64,000 nucleotides of DNA from assembly GCA_903844385.1 (NCBI GenBank), contig CAIMTJ010000018.1:1-64000 (forward strand), given 5' to 3'. Source of the stretch: an uncultured Burkholderiales bacterium. GTDB lineage: Bacteria > Pseudomonadota > Gammaproteobacteria > Burkholderiales > Burkholderiaceae_C. Both the position numbers and the translations under genes were made by a program. Numbering within the stretch: position 1 is the first letter of the stretch; every line of letters begins with the position of its first letter. Shown one piece after another: positions 54,001-64,000 of this stretch. The notes under the pieces were generated by a model. That model did not search any database. It was not told the origin of the DNA and saw nothing but the letters and a program-made list of their open reading frames with translations.

Positions 54001-54224
54001 ACCACCATGGGCCACGCCTGATTCTCGCTTGGAGCGAGCAAAGCGCTGCAAAGCCTTCAGACAGAGATTGAACTCAAGGGCTATAAAGGCGTGAGAGTGG
54101 GGTCCTCGTCTAGCGAGGGCACGATGAGATCACACCTCTCATCCTCTCACCCTATCAACCTAAGCGACATGCTGACAGTGTAAGCGGCTTGGCTTGAAAG
54201 CAGCGGCGCTTTAAGACCGGAGCG

Positions 54225-54737
54225 CTACTGAACCTGCGGGGGATGGGTTATTTCATCAGGCTTTGAATGCAGACCCTGAGTGACTGGCTTGTCTTGGCTG
54301 CGCTTTAAATCGCGAGAAATGTAGAGTACCACCGCAATATTGAGCAAGGTCACCGCCACCTTGATGACGGTCACAGAACGGGTCAGTTCGTACAATTCGA
54401 GAGGCAAATAAAGGAGTCCCGAGACCACGGCCAACCACTTGGCCCAGGTGGTATCAAACCACAAGCCAATGGCCTCAATGACGCGAAGAGTGGCGTAGCA
54501 CAGCACCAAACCGAGCATGGCGAGCAACTGATTGGAGTGCAAAGACTCCACTTTTTGAATGAGCATCACCGCAAAAGGCCGATGCAAATCCAAGTGCAGC
54601 GCTTGCTCCAACTCCAACACCAAGCCTTGAATATCGCGATGGAGCAGTGAAATCAATCCAAGACCGGCAAGAACAGCCAAAAAAGCCTTGAACACTTCAA
54701 ATACAGCGATGACTTTTAAGTTTTTATTGGAATGCAT
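54225..54737 (-). CDS. DUF2127-like membrane protein
   Basis: KVIAVFEVFKAFLAVLAGLGLISLLH … LRVIEAIGLWFDTTWAKWLAVVSGLLYLPLELYEL. Confidence 0.85.
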   Translation of the reverse strand: MHSNKNLKVIAVFEVFKAFLAVLAGLGLISLLHRDIQGLVLELEQALHLDLHRPFAVMLIQKVESLHSNQLLAMLGLVLCYATLRVIEAIGLWFDTTWAKWLAVVSGLLYLPLELYELTRSVTVIKVAVTLLNIAVVLYISRDLKRSQDKPVTQGLHSKPDEITHPPQVQ

Positions 54738-54817
54738 GAGCGCTCAATAATTCTATTGACGGTTTGTTGGTGGTTGAAAACGGGTGGCTTCAAGACGACA
54801 CGCCAGTGAGTTGAAGA

Positions 54818-56200
54818 CTAGGAGGCGGACACTGCATTGTCGGTCAACTTCTCCTCCAACAGTGCAAGGCGAGTTCTAGCTTTGGGGAATTGCCAGGAAA
54901 AAGTCGAACCCTGACCCAGTGTACTTTCTATTTTAAGTTCTGCGCCGTGGCGTTGCACCACGTGTTTGACAATCGCCAAGCCCAAGCCCGTGCCACCGGT
55001 CTCTCTTGAGCGCGAGCGGTCGACTCGGTAAAAGCGCTCCGTCAAACGAGGCAAATGCTCTGGGGAAATTCCAGGACCCGAGTCATGAACAGCAAAAAAC
55101 CAACTGCCGTCCGCACACATACGACTCTCCACCCTAACCTCCCCGCCAGTCGGTGTGTAGCGTATGGCATTGGAGATCAAGTTCGACATGGCACTTTGCA
55201 ACTCTGCGCGTTCGCCTGAGACCTTGAAGTCTTGTGATTGAGGCTCTATCGAAAACAGCAGTCGGTGCTCAAGGCCCGAGTCGGATTTCAAAATTGCCAT
55301 CAACCCACGGGCTTCGACCTCGCAGTTGTTGCACAAATTCTCCACACTGTGCCAATCGGTGTATGACGGCATGGGACTGCCCTCGAGTCGGGAGAGCGTG
55401 AGCAAATCTTGAACCAATATTTGCATGCGTGATGACTGCTGCTGCATAAATCCCAGATAGCGGGCTTGTTCCTCTGGCGTGAGAGGCAAATTTTGCATGG
55501 TCTCCACAAAACCGGCCAAGACGGTCAATGGGGTTCGAATTTCATGCGACACGTTGGCAACAAAATCGCTTCGCATCAACTCCGCTTTTTCAAAATCCGT
55601 CACATCTCGGGTCAACATGAGTTTGCGACCATCGCCGTAGTGAAAGAGCTGCAAGGAGATGCGTTTGGGAGCATTGATCTGACTCTTGAAGCCTTCAATG
55701 ACGACTTCATGGTCATAACTCAAAGAGTTCATGTACGCCACATACTGAGGATCTCGCACCAAGTAGCCGATCAATTGATCGCGATCTTTTTCAATATCAA
55801 TGCCCAAATGGGACATGGCAGTCTGATTGGCCCACTCAATGCGAGCCCGTGCATTGATCAAGATCACACCATTGGGAGAGACCTGAATGGCCTGTAGAAA
55901 TTCATTCAACCGTTGCTCGCTGCCCAAAAGGGCTTGGTCGTGCGCTCGGGATAAGCGACTTACACGCTCAGCAATTTGACCCCACAGCCCCGAGTGTTGA
56001 GGAGGTGATTCTCCAGGGCGGTCCTTGATCCAGTGCAGCACCTCGTAGGCTCGGCTCAAGCTCCACAGGTACCACATCAAGGTGATGAACAAGACGCCTA
56101 AAAAAGCACCCGACCAGGGCTTATAGTCGTGCAGCAACGCCTCTCCAACGCAAGCGCCAAAGATGAGCAAGAACAAAAAGGAAAAGGTTCGCCAAAACAT
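54818..56200 (-). CDS. phoR: Phosphate regulon sensor histidine kinase
   Basis: PAS + HisKA (FVANVSHEIRTPLTVLAGFVETM) + HATPase; start ATG 56200 or GTG 56221. Confidence 0.95.
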   Translation of the reverse strand: MFWRTFSFLFLLIFGACVGEALLHDYKPWSGAFLGVLFITLMWYLWSLSRAYEVLHWIKDRPGESPPQHSGLWGQIAERVSRLSRAHDQALLGSEQRLNEFLQAIQVSPNGVILINARARIEWANQTAMSHLGIDIEKDRDQLIGYLVRDPQYVAYMNSLSYDHEVVIEGFKSQINAPKRISLQLFHYGDGRKLMLTRDVTDFEKAELMRSDFVANVSHEIRTPLTVLAGFVETMQNLPLTPEEQARYLGFMQQQSSRMQILVQDLLTLSRLEGSPMPSYTDWHSVENLCNNCEVEARGLMAILKSDSGLEHRLLFSIEPQSQDFKVSGERAELQSAMSNLISNAIRYTPTGGEVRVESRMCADGSWFFAVHDSGPGISPEHLPRLTERFYRVDRSRSRETGGTGLGLAIVKHVVQRHGAELKIESTLGQGSTFSWQFPKARTRLALLEEKLTDNAVSAS

Positions 56201-56448
56201 CAGGTCTTCAAACCCAACCACAGTTCTTCATGTGTGAAATCCCAATAGGAAAAAAGACGGCGAGGTACCTTGCACCATCCATTGCATGAGTGTATATGAA
56301 CTCTCACCTGATCTGGCGTTGTGGCGCTCTGGGCAAAAAACGGCCAACTTGGGGTCATTCAGTGGTGGGCCATTGAATGTGGAATGTCACCCCTTAAAAG
56401 CTCGAGCATTCAAACTGGGCCGCTACCCCCGAGAGGAGCTTCGGGCGA

Positions 56449-57219
56449 TCAAATGCCGTTACTGGCCAAACCCGTTGACTCACCCAAATCGACGGGCGGC
56501 ACCATGGCTGCTTTATTCGACGAGGTGATGGTGACTTGAGACGTAAAGCGGTATCCAGCGCCTCTGACAGTTTCAACCATGACGCCCGCTTCACCCAGCG
56601 CCTCTCTCAAACGCTTGATGTGCACATCCACCGTGCGCTCTTCAATAAAGACATGGTCACCCCATACTTTGTCGAGCAACTGCGATCTCGTGTGCACACG
56701 CTCAGCATGACGCATGAGGTAGTTCAGGAGTTTGAACTCTGTGGGCCCCACCTTCAGTGCTTGACCTTGAAAGCTCACTCGGTAGGTTGCACCATCAAGG
56801 GTGACGTCACCCACGCTCACACTGTCGAGCGATTGCTCAGGCGCGCGGCGGCGAAGTACAGCGCGGATGCGAGCCATCAACTCTTGAGTGGAAAAGGGCT
56901 TGGTGATGTAGTCATCGGCACCCGCATCCAGACCTTGCACCTTGTCGCCCTCATCGCCTCGGGCTGTCAGCATCACAATCGGCACGGCCTTGACCCTGGG
57001 GTCACTTCTCCAACGCTTGGCCAAGGCAACACCGCTTTGACCGGGCAGCATCCAATCGAGCAAGATCACGTCAGGTAAAACAGAATCAATTTCGCGCTGT
57101 GCGGCTTCACCATCTTCAGCCCAAATGGGAGACAGTCCATTGTGGCGAAGGTTCACCGCAATGAGCTCAGCAATGGAAGGCTCATCTTCAACGATCAATA
57201 CGCGAGGGGGGTGTCTCAT
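56449..57219 (-). CDS. phoB: Phosphate regulon response regulator
   Basis: VLIVEDEPSIAELIAVNLRHNG; winged-helix DBD; next to phoR/phoU/pst. Confidence 0.96.
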   Translation of the reverse strand: MRHPPRVLIVEDEPSIAELIAVNLRHNGLSPIWAEDGEAAQREIDSVLPDVILLDWMLPGQSGVALAKRWRSDPRVKAVPIVMLTARGDEGDKVQGLDAGADDYITKPFSTQELMARIRAVLRRRAPEQSLDSVSVGDVTLDGATYRVSFQGQALKVGPTEFKLLNYLMRHAERVHTRSQLLDKVWGDHVFIEERTVDVHIKRLREALGEAGVMVETVRGAGYRFTSQVTITSSNKAAMVPPVDLGESTGLASNGI

Positions 57220-57254
57220 AGATTAAGTTTTTTAGGGATGTCGTTGTGTTGTAT

Positions 57255-57956
57255 TTACTTCAATGCGGATTCAATTTTATCAATGGAGGTGTGACGCACA
57301 TCATCGCCTTTGACGATGTAGATGATGAATTCTGCGATATTTTTGGCGTGATCCCCGATACGCTCAATGGCTTTGGCAATGAAGAGCAAATCCAAACTGG
57401 CAGAAATGGTTCGCGCATCTTCCATCATGTAGGTGATCAAAATACGCAAGAAACCATCAAATTCCCGGTCAATCAAATCATCCTCTTTCATGATGTCCAA
57501 GGCGGTTTGGGTGTCAAGCCTGGCAAAAGCGTCCAGTGCTTTTCTCAGCAGACCGCTGGCCATCTCAGCGGCCACACGCAACTCAGATGCGGGCAGACTC
57601 CTTGAATTGCCTGTTTTGATGATGGACTTGACCATGCGGGCAATTTTTTCCGCCTCATCTCCCACACGCTCCAAATTGGCAGTGGTTTTGGAGATGGCCA
57701 GCAACAACCTCAAATCGACTGCGGTGGGCTGTCTTCTGCCAATAATAGAGGCGAGCTCTCGATCAATTTCAACCTCCAATGCGTTCACCTTGGACTCATT
57801 TTCAATGACTTCGTCGGCCACATCAGAATTGAATTGTGACAAAGCATAGACAGCCTGTCGAATTTGAGACTCCACCAAACCGCCCAACTCCATGACTCTG
57901 GAGGAGACCATATTGAGTTCGCTGTCAAACTGTGTGGAGAGATGTTTATCTGGCAT
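57255..57956 (-). CDS. phoU: Phosphate signalling protein PhoU
   Basis: 233 aa; HLSTQFDSELNMVSSRVMELGGLVE … ERVGDEAEKIARM. Confidence 0.97.
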   Translation of the reverse strand: MPDKHLSTQFDSELNMVSSRVMELGGLVESQIRQAVYALSQFNSDVADEVIENESKVNALEVEIDRELASIIGRRQPTAVDLRLLLAISKTTANLERVGDEAEKIARMVKSIIKTGNSRSLPASELRVAAEMASGLLRKALDAFARLDTQTALDIMKEDDLIDREFDGFLRILITYMMEDARTISASLDLLFIAKAIERIGDHAKNIAEFIIYIVKGDDVRHTSIDKIESALK

Positions 57957-57985
57957 GATTTTCCCAATACTTCAAAATAAGACGA

Positions 57986-58759
57986 TTAACCGAAACGACC
58001 GGTGATGTAATCCTCAGTCTCTTTGCGCTGAGGCTTGAAAAACATTTGCTCGGTTTGGCCAAATTCCATCAAGTCACCCAAATACATATAAGCCGTGAAG
58101 TCAGAGCAACGCGCCGCTTGCTGCATGTTGTGCGTCACGATCACCACGGTGTAATCTTGCTTGAGTTCAATGATGAGTTCTTCCACCTTGGCCGTTGAGA
58201 TAGGGTCGAGGGCCGAGCATGGCTCATCGAGCAAAAGCACCTCAGGCTTGATGGCAATACCGCGGGCTATGCACAACCTTTGCTGCTGGCCACCAGATAA
58301 ACCAGAACCACTTTGCTGCAACTTGTCCTTGACTTCGTTCCAGAGCGCAGCTTTGTGAAGCGCCCATTCAACGCGTTCTTCCATCTCACTTTTGGAGAGC
58401 TTTTCAAAGAGTTTCACTCCAAAAGCGATATTATCAAAAATGGACATCGGGAAAGGCGTCGGTTTTTGAAACACCATACCCACCTTGGCACGAATGAGCG
58501 CCACATCCTGCTTGGAGGTCAGTAAGTTTTCGCCATCAAGGATAATTTCACCCTCAGCGCGTTGCTCAGGATAAAGCTCGAACATGCGATTGAAAGTTCT
58601 GAGCAAAGTAGATTTTCCACAACCAGATGGACCGATGAACGCGGTCACTTGGTTTTCAGGAATTTCCATATTGATGCTTTTCAAGGCATGGAATTTTCCA
58701 TAATAAAAATTAAGATTTTTAACCGAAATCTTGGACTGATTTTGAGTAATGGGTTGCAT
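57986..58759 (-). CDS. pstB: Phosphate ABC transporter ATP-binding protein
   Basis: [38 protein letters not shown]. Confidence 0.98.
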   Translation of the reverse strand: MQPITQNQSKISVKNLNFYYGKFHALKSINMEIPENQVTAFIGPSGCGKSTLLRTFNRMFELYPEQRAEGEIILDGENLLTSKQDVALIRAKVGMVFQKPTPFPMSIFDNIAFGVKLFEKLSKSEMEERVEWALHKAALWNEVKDKLQQSGSGLSGGQQQRLCIARGIAIKPEVLLLDEPCSALDPISTAKVEELIIELKQDYTVVIVTHNMQQAARCSDFTAYMYLGDLMEFGQTEQMFFKPQRKETEDYITGRFG

Positions 58760-58780
58760 TCTAATATCCTAAAATAAGGT

Positions 58781-59629
58781 TCAAGATTGAGGACGTGTGA
58801 GTAAGCGAGCCAGGATGTTGAGACCGAGCACAGCGATGGTGATCAAAAACACGCCAGCCCAGGCCAACTCTTGCCAATTTTGGTAAGGGCTCATGGCGAA
58901 CTTAAAGATCGTGACCGGCAATGAGGCCATGGGGCCAGATAGGCTTGAGTTCCAAAATTGGTTGTTCAAAGCAGTGAATAGCAAGGGTGCAGTTTCACCT
59001 GAAATACGCGCCACGGCCAATAAGATACCCGTGACCACACCAGAGCTTGCCGCCTTCAAGGTGATGCCCACAATGACTTTCCACTTGGGCGTGCCCAAAG
59101 CGTAGGCTGCCTCTCTCAGCCCAGAGGGGACCAATAAAAGCATATTTTCTGTCGTTCTGATCACCACTGGAATCACGATCAGTGCCAAGGCCATCACACC
59201 AGCCCAACCAGAGAACGTTTTGGAAGTGGCAACGACCAAGTTGTAGACAAAGAGTCCAATGACAATAGAGGGCGCCGACAATAAGATCTCGTTGACGAAA
59301 CGGGTCAAATTCGACAAATTTGACTTGGGGCTGTATTCGGCCAAGTAAATCCCAGCCAAAACGCCAATGGGTGTCCCAATCAGTGTGGCCAAGCCCACCA
59401 TCAAGAAAGAGCCATACATGGCGTTGGCCAAGCCACCCGGATCATTGGGAGCAGGTGTCATCTCGGTAAATGTCGCGATGGTCAAGCCACCAATACCCAA
59501 GATGATGGTATCCCAAAGGATCCACACCAACCAGATCAAGCCAAAGACCATGGCGGCCATTGACAAGGCAATGGCCATTTGATTGACTCTTTGACGATGT
59601 TGGAACATTTGCTCTTTAGAGTCCATCAT
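58781..59629 (-). CDS. pstA: Phosphate ABC transporter permease
   Basis: [34 protein letters not shown]. Confidence 0.96.
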   Translation of the reverse strand: MMDSKEQMFQHRQRVNQMAIALSMAAMVFGLIWLVWILWDTIILGIGGLTIATFTEMTPAPNDPGGLANAMYGSFLMVGLATLIGTPIGVLAGIYLAEYSPKSNLSNLTRFVNEILLSAPSIVIGLFVYNLVVATSKTFSGWAGVMALALIVIPVVIRTTENMLLLVPSGLREAAYALGTPKWKVIVGITLKAASSGVVTGILLAVARISGETAPLLFTALNNQFWNSSLSGPMASLPVTIFKFAMSPYQNWQELAWAGVFLITIAVLGLNILARLLTRPQS

Positions 59630-60591
59630 GATGCAGCTCCTTCACGCTGACGCATTTTGGCCAGTAGCAATTTGGACAAGGACAAGACAACAAAGGTGAT
59701 GAAGAACAACACCAGTCCCAAATAAATAAGTGACGCTTTGTGCATCCCATCAGCCGCCTCTGCAAACTCATTGGCCAAGGCAGACGTGATGCTATTGGCA
59801 GGTTCAAAGAGACTTAAAGAGCTCAATTGGTTGGTGTTACCAATCACAAAGGTCACGGCCATGGTCTCACCCAAAGCACGACCCAGCCCCAACATGATGC
59901 CACCCACCACACCCGCTTTGGTGTAGGGCAACACCACTTGAGAAACAACTTCCCAGGTGGTGGATCCCAGACCATAGGCGGATTCTTTGAGCAAAGGGGG
60001 CGTGACTTCAAAAACATCTCGCATCACCGAAGCAATAAAAGGAATGATCATGATCGCCAAAATGATACCCGCCGATAAAATACCAATTCCCACCGGTGGC
60101 CCAGAGATGAACATCTTCAGCACGGGAACATTGCCAAATGCCTGCTGCATTGGCAACTGGACATAGGTTGACAAGATGGGACTAAAGACCAACAAGCCCC
60201 ACATTCCATAAACAATCGAAGGAATGGCAGCCAATAACTCAATGGCCGTGCCCAAAGGACGCTTGAGCCACGAGGGAGACAATTCGGTCAAAAACAGAGC
60301 AATTCCAAAACTCACTGGAACTGCAATGATCAAAGCAATAAAAGAGGTGTAAATGGTCCCATAAATCATGACCAAGCCACCGAAATTATCTTGGGATGGG
60401 TCCCAAACAACACGACTTAAAAAAGTAAGTCCATATTTTTGGATGGCAGGCATAGCACCGTCCACCAAAGAGAGCAATATACCCGCCAACATGGCCAAGG
60501 TGAGGAGGACAGCTCCTAGTGACGCCCAGCCAAATAGTCGATCCAACAAACCATGGGCTTTCCGAGACGACGTTTGTAATGTAGTATTCAT
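59626..60591 (-). CDS. pstC: Phosphate ABC transporter permease
   Basis: [23 protein letters not shown] overlap with pstA; start chosen at MNTTLQTSS. Confidence 0.96.
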   Translation of the reverse strand: MNTTLQTSSRKAHGLLDRLFGWASLGAVLLTLAMLAGILLSLVDGAMPAIQKYGLTFLSRVVWDPSQDNFGGLVMIYGTIYTSFIALIIAVPVSFGIALFLTELSPSWLKRPLGTAIELLAAIPSIVYGMWGLLVFSPILSTYVQLPMQQAFGNVPVLKMFISGPPVGIGILSAGIILAIMIIPFIASVMRDVFEVTPPLLKESAYGLGSTTWEVVSQVVLPYTKAGVVGGIMLGLGRALGETMAVTFVIGNTNQLSSLSLFEPANSITSALANEFAEAADGMHKASLIYLGLVLFFITFVVLSLSKLLLAKMRQREGAAS

Positions 60592-60705
60592 GGATAGGGT
60601 CAAAGCGGGAAGGTTGAAATAAGCTAAAAACTTCAACGCCGAATTCGTCGACGTTGAAGTTCGAGAGCAAAGAGTCTATTGATAATTAAATTTCAATCAA
60701 TGAAA

Positions 60706-61734
60706 TTAATAAGCAATGGCTTTCCCAGAAGCGTCTTTGATCACGCCCCATGATTTGCGAATGGTGTCTTTCACTGCAGCAGGCATGACCAAGTAGTCAA
60801 TGGATTCTGCAGTTTTGTCGCCGTTTTTGAAGCTATAGTCAAAAAACTTCAAGACTTCAGAGCCAGACTCAGGCTTGTCTTGAACTTTTTGCATGAGAAC
60901 AAAGGTAGCGCCAACGATGGGCCAAGATTCTTTGCCAGGTTGGTTGGTCAACAACTGATAAAAAGTTTTGTTCCAATCCGCATTGGCAGCCGCTGCTTTG
61001 AATGAGTTCTCGTCGGGCTCAACATAGGCGCCTGTGGAGTTGGCGACTTTGACATAATTCATTTTATTTTGCTTGACATAAGCGTACTCGGTATAACCAA
61101 TCGAGTTGGGAATACGTGACACGAATGCAACCAAACCTTCGTTGCCCTTGCCACCCAAGCCCACAGGCCAAGCTGGAGAGGCATTGAAGCCCACTTTGGT
61201 TTTCCACTCAGCACTGACTTTGCTCAAATAATTGGTGAAAATGTAAGAAGTACCAGAAGAGTCGGCTCTGCGAACAGGAGCGATCAAGGCATCGGGTAAA
61301 TTCAAACCTGGATTTAAAGCCTTGATGGCGGCGTCATCCCATTTTTGGATTTTGCCCAAATAAATGTCGGCCAACAATTCACCGGTAAGCTTAAGGCTAC
61401 CAGTCGCAATACCAGGAATATTCACCACAGGAATCACACCACCAACAATTGCTGGGAACTGTGTCAAATTGGCTTGGGCCAATTCTTCGTCCGTCATTGG
61501 AATGTCGGAGGCACCAAAATCCACGGTTTTAGCTTTGATTTGGTTAATACCAGCGCCCGAACCAATAGAATTGTAGTTCACCTTGTTTTTGGTGGCATTG
61601 AAAAATTCTGCGGCCCATTTTTGAAAAATAGGATTGGCAAAAGAAGAACCTGCACCTGTCACATCGGTTGCACCGGCAGCCGATACACCCAACGCTGAGA
61701 CGAGTGCAGCAATTAAAGAGAGACGTTTGATCAT
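60706..61734 (-). CDS. pstS: Phosphate ABC transporter substrate-binding protein
   Basis: ATDVTGAGSSFANPIFQKWAAEF; SGAGINQIKAKTVDFGASDIPM. Confidence 0.97.
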   Translation of the reverse strand: MIKRLSLIAALVSALGVSAAGATDVTGAGSSFANPIFQKWAAEFFNATKNKVNYNSIGSGAGINQIKAKTVDFGASDIPMTDEELAQANLTQFPAIVGGVIPVVNIPGIATGSLKLTGELLADIYLGKIQKWDDAAIKALNPGLNLPDALIAPVRRADSSGTSYIFTNYLSKVSAEWKTKVGFNASPAWPVGLGGKGNEGLVAFVSRIPNSIGYTEYAYVKQNKMNYVKVANSTGAYVEPDENSFKAAAANADWNKTFYQLLTNQPGKESWPIVGATFVLMQKVQDKPESGSEVLKFFDYSFKNGDKTAESIDYLVMPAAVKDTIRKSWGVIKDASGKAIAY

Positions 61735-61786
61735 GAATTAAATCCCGAGGGTAGTTGAAGAAGCTGAGTTACTGTATTACCGATTT

Positions 61787-61804
61787 ATGACAATCACATG
61801 ACTA
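61787..61804 (-). promoter_or_regulatory. Pho box upstream of pstS (TAGTCAT-GTGA-TTGTCAT)
   Basis: 7+4+7 direct repeat matching the known PhoB box architecture, about 53 bp upstream of the pstS start. Confidence 0.8.
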
Positions 61805-61848
61805 AAATCAGCTTGGTGGCATTTTTTTACCCGTAGAAAAGCGCGTTA

Positions 61849-61888
61849 ACGTCATTTATTTGTCACAAAATAGTCATATGATAGACAA
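61849..61888 (+). promoter_or_regulatory. Extended Pho-box array upstream of ppx (ACGTCAT-TTAT-TTGTCAC-AAAA-TAGTCAT-ATGA-TAGACAA)
   Basis: Three clear and one degenerate heptamer at 11-bp period. Confidence 0.75.
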
Positions 61889-61938
61889 ATAGTTTCTAGC
61901 CTACTCTTGGGTTTTTGGGTTTTTTTGAATACTTTATA

Positions 61939-63447
61939 ATGCAAAATGGTTCAATTTTGGCAGCCGTTGATTTGGGCTCCAACAGTTATCGCCTAGAAAT
62001 AGGACGACTCGATCACGGTCAAATTCACCGAACCGAGTACATCAAGGAAACGGTGAGACAAGGCAATGGCCTGGATGAAAACCGAAATCTGACGCAAGAA
62101 GCCATGCAGCGCGGCTGGGACTGCCTGGCCCGCTTTGCAGAGAGGATGGCTGGCCTCAAAAAAACCAATGTCAGGGCTGTCGCGACTCAGACCCTTAGAG
62201 AGGCCAGAAACCGCGACTTTTTCATTGAACATGCCCAGAAAATTTTGGGTTTCCCCATTGAGATCATCTCCGGACGTGAAGAAGCTCGACTCATCTATGT
62301 CGGCGTCTCCCATTACTTGCCGCAATCGAGCGAGCGTCGCTTGGTGATTGACATTGGCGGGCGCTCGACAGAAATCATTTTGGGTCAATACCTGGAGCCC
62401 AAAGTGATGGAGTCCTATCGCACGGGAAGCGTGGCGTGGAGTATGAAATACTTCAACAATGGTGAGTTCACTGCAGCCGCTTTTGACCGCGCAGAGATTG
62501 CCGCCAAAGCCGTACTCGATGAAGCATTGAGTCTTTACCCCAAAGGCGAATGGGATCAGGCCTATGGGTCATCAGGCACAGTGGGGGCAGTCGTCGATAT
62601 TTTGGCTGCAAATGGCTGGCCCAATGACGAGATCACGCCTGAAGGCCTGCAATGGCTGCAAAAGACTTTGATTCGCTCTCAAAGCCCTGAACGTTTGAAG
62701 CTTGAAGGCCTCAAAGAAGACAGAAAAGCTGTGATTGGTGGTGGCATCGGCGTTTTGAAGGCGCTTTTTGACCTCTTGAAAATTGATAAGCTGCATTGTG
62801 CTCAAGGCGCACTTCGTCACGGGGTTTTGTTCGACTTGATAGAGCGTGATGATCTGACCCAAGACACCAGAGAACTCACCGTAAAACGACTCCAAAAAAC
62901 GTTTGCTGTCGATTTGAATCAATCGGCGAGGGTGACCGATGTCTCTCAATTCCTCATGAGCCAGATCTCCACCCAGACACTGGACAAGGACCACTTGATC
63001 AAGCTCAAAAAGAAACTTCAATGGGCTGCTCAGTTGCATGAAATCGGTAGCGTCATATCCCACAGTGACTATCATAAGCATGGCGCGTATATTTTGGATC
63101 AAAGCGACGCACCAGGCTTTAGTGTGTCTGAACTGCATCGACTCAGCTTGTTGGTATTGGGCCACCGTGGGAAACTCAGGAAACTCGACGTTGACTTTGA
63201 TGACCAAGATTTTTGTCATCAACTCATTTGTTTGAGGCTCGCTGTGATTTTGTGCCATGCCAGAAGAACACCGGAATTTGAAAAAATTCACCTCTTGATC
63301 GACCCAGACGATCAAAAGTGTTTTATCCTTGAAGTCTCAGCCAGTTGGAAAACCAGTTTCCCCCAGTCCGCTCACCTCTTGAATGAAGAGGTCCAAGCGT
63401 GGCTCAAAACCTCATGGCACTTAAAGCTTCAAGATCCGCTCCATTAA
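61939..63447 (+). CDS. ppx: Exopolyphosphatase (Ppx/GppA family)
   Basis: AAVDLGSNSYRLEIGRLDHGQ; VIDIGGRSTEIILG; start chosen at MQNGSIL. Confidence 0.96.
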   Translation: MQNGSILAAVDLGSNSYRLEIGRLDHGQIHRTEYIKETVRQGNGLDENRNLTQEAMQRGWDCLARFAERMAGLKKTNVRAVATQTLREARNRDFFIEHAQKILGFPIEIISGREEARLIYVGVSHYLPQSSERRLVIDIGGRSTEIILGQYLEPKVMESYRTGSVAWSMKYFNNGEFTAAAFDRAEIAAKAVLDEALSLYPKGEWDQAYGSSGTVGAVVDILAANGWPNDEITPEGLQWLQKTLIRSQSPERLKLEGLKEDRKAVIGGGIGVLKALFDLLKIDKLHCAQGALRHGVLFDLIERDDLTQDTRELTVKRLQKTFAVDLNQSARVTDVSQFLMSQISTQTLDKDHLIKLKKKLQWAAQLHEIGSVISHSDYHKHGAYILDQSDAPGFSVSELHRLSLLVLGHRGKLRKLDVDFDDQDFCHQLICLRLAVILCHARRTPEFEKIHLLIDPDDQKCFILEVSASWKTSFPQSAHLLNEEVQAWLKTSWHLKLQDPLH

Positions 63448-63669
63448 AGCTCTGACCCATCCCAATCCGACCAATAGGTCTCTCACCTATTTCGACGAGT
63501 AGAAGGATCCGGTCGAAGTTCATAAAAAAATCGATTTGTAGCGAAATTTCTAGTTCAATCAGTGTGTGTCAAAAGACACAAATGGACAAAAATTGGTTTT
63601 AATAACCGTATATATAGTTTATGATCAATGAACCTACGATGGGTTCTTTTCTCAAAGGAGAATATTGAC

Positions 63670-64000
63670 ATGAGCACAGCCAAGAAAATATCAGAAAAAA
63701 AAGTTTTGACAAAGGCCATTGCAAACACAGCAACTGAGTCCGTGGCCAACGCCAAAGCCGCTCATACGCCAGTTACAAAAAAATCTGCTCCAAGCAAACG
63801 CGCTCGATCAACGGCCAAAACCCCCGCTCACAAAAGCTCTCGAGTCGGTGTCGCCCAAAAAAGCAGTTCCGCAAAAGTGACTACAACCACCAATGCCAAC
63901 ACGCCCCACAAATCCACTTCGAGCGCGCAAGCCGGGAAAACTGCAAAATCAAAGCCACCGACCTCACCATCCAAGTCGGTCTTAAAAGCGAAAAAAGTCA
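63670..64000 (+). CDS. N-terminal part of a Lys/Ala/Ser/Thr-rich basic protein (histone-like or basic-tail protein), truncated by window edge
   Basis: RBS AAAGGAG, ATG at 63670, uninterrupted frame MSTAKKISEKKVLTKAIANTATESVANAKAAHTPVTKKSAPSKRARSTAKTPAHKSS…. Confidence 0.75.
   Translation, partial: MSTAKKISEKKVLTKAIANTATESVANAKAAHTPVTKKSAPSKRARSTAKTPAHKSSRVGVAQKSSSAKVTTTTNANTPHKSTSSAQAGKTAKSKPPTSPSKSVLKAKKV

Noticed and set aside
63473-63491. Hairpin AATAGGT-CTCTC-ACCTATT after ppx considered as terminator
   Set aside because: Only 7 bp of stem and no following U-run

Overview
This 64 kb window is ordinary, gene-dense chromosome from a betaproteobacterium, probably Burkholderiales/Comamonadaceae (inferred from gene content and neighbourhoods, not searched). 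I saw no IS elements, phage, CRISPR array, rRNA or convincing tRNA. Main blocks, in order: monomeric icd; iorAB-like molybdo-hydroxylase; RND efflux pair; aat-bpt; ilvB-ilvN-ilvC-psd-pssA; a sigma factor/DUF3619/DUF3106/RDD cluster; nadE-glnB; ppa/hppA; an isocitrate-lyase/PEP-mutase-family + LeuC/LeuD-like + Bug-receptor catabolic module; moaA-mobA-moeA; rnhA/methyltransferase//gloB-mltD; recR-ybaB-dnaX//SRP RNA; trxA-rho-rpmE2; the complete pstSCAB-phoU-phoB-phoR regulon divergent from ppx; and a truncated Lys/Ala/Ser/Thr-rich CDS at the right edge. The strongest signals for follow-up are: (1) an A9 slippery tract in dnaX where either single-base slip gives a stop within a few codons, predicting a gamma-like product, with a strong G-quadruplex motif in the template strand about 23 nt downstream; (2) an aconitase-superfamily LeuCD-like pair with altered signature motifs next to a PEP-mutase/isocitrate-lyase-family lyase, suggesting an alkylmalate-type pathway rather than leucine synthesis; (3) 11-bp-phased Pho-box heptamers driving both pstS and ppx; and (4) in-frame insertions in NadE and Bpt.
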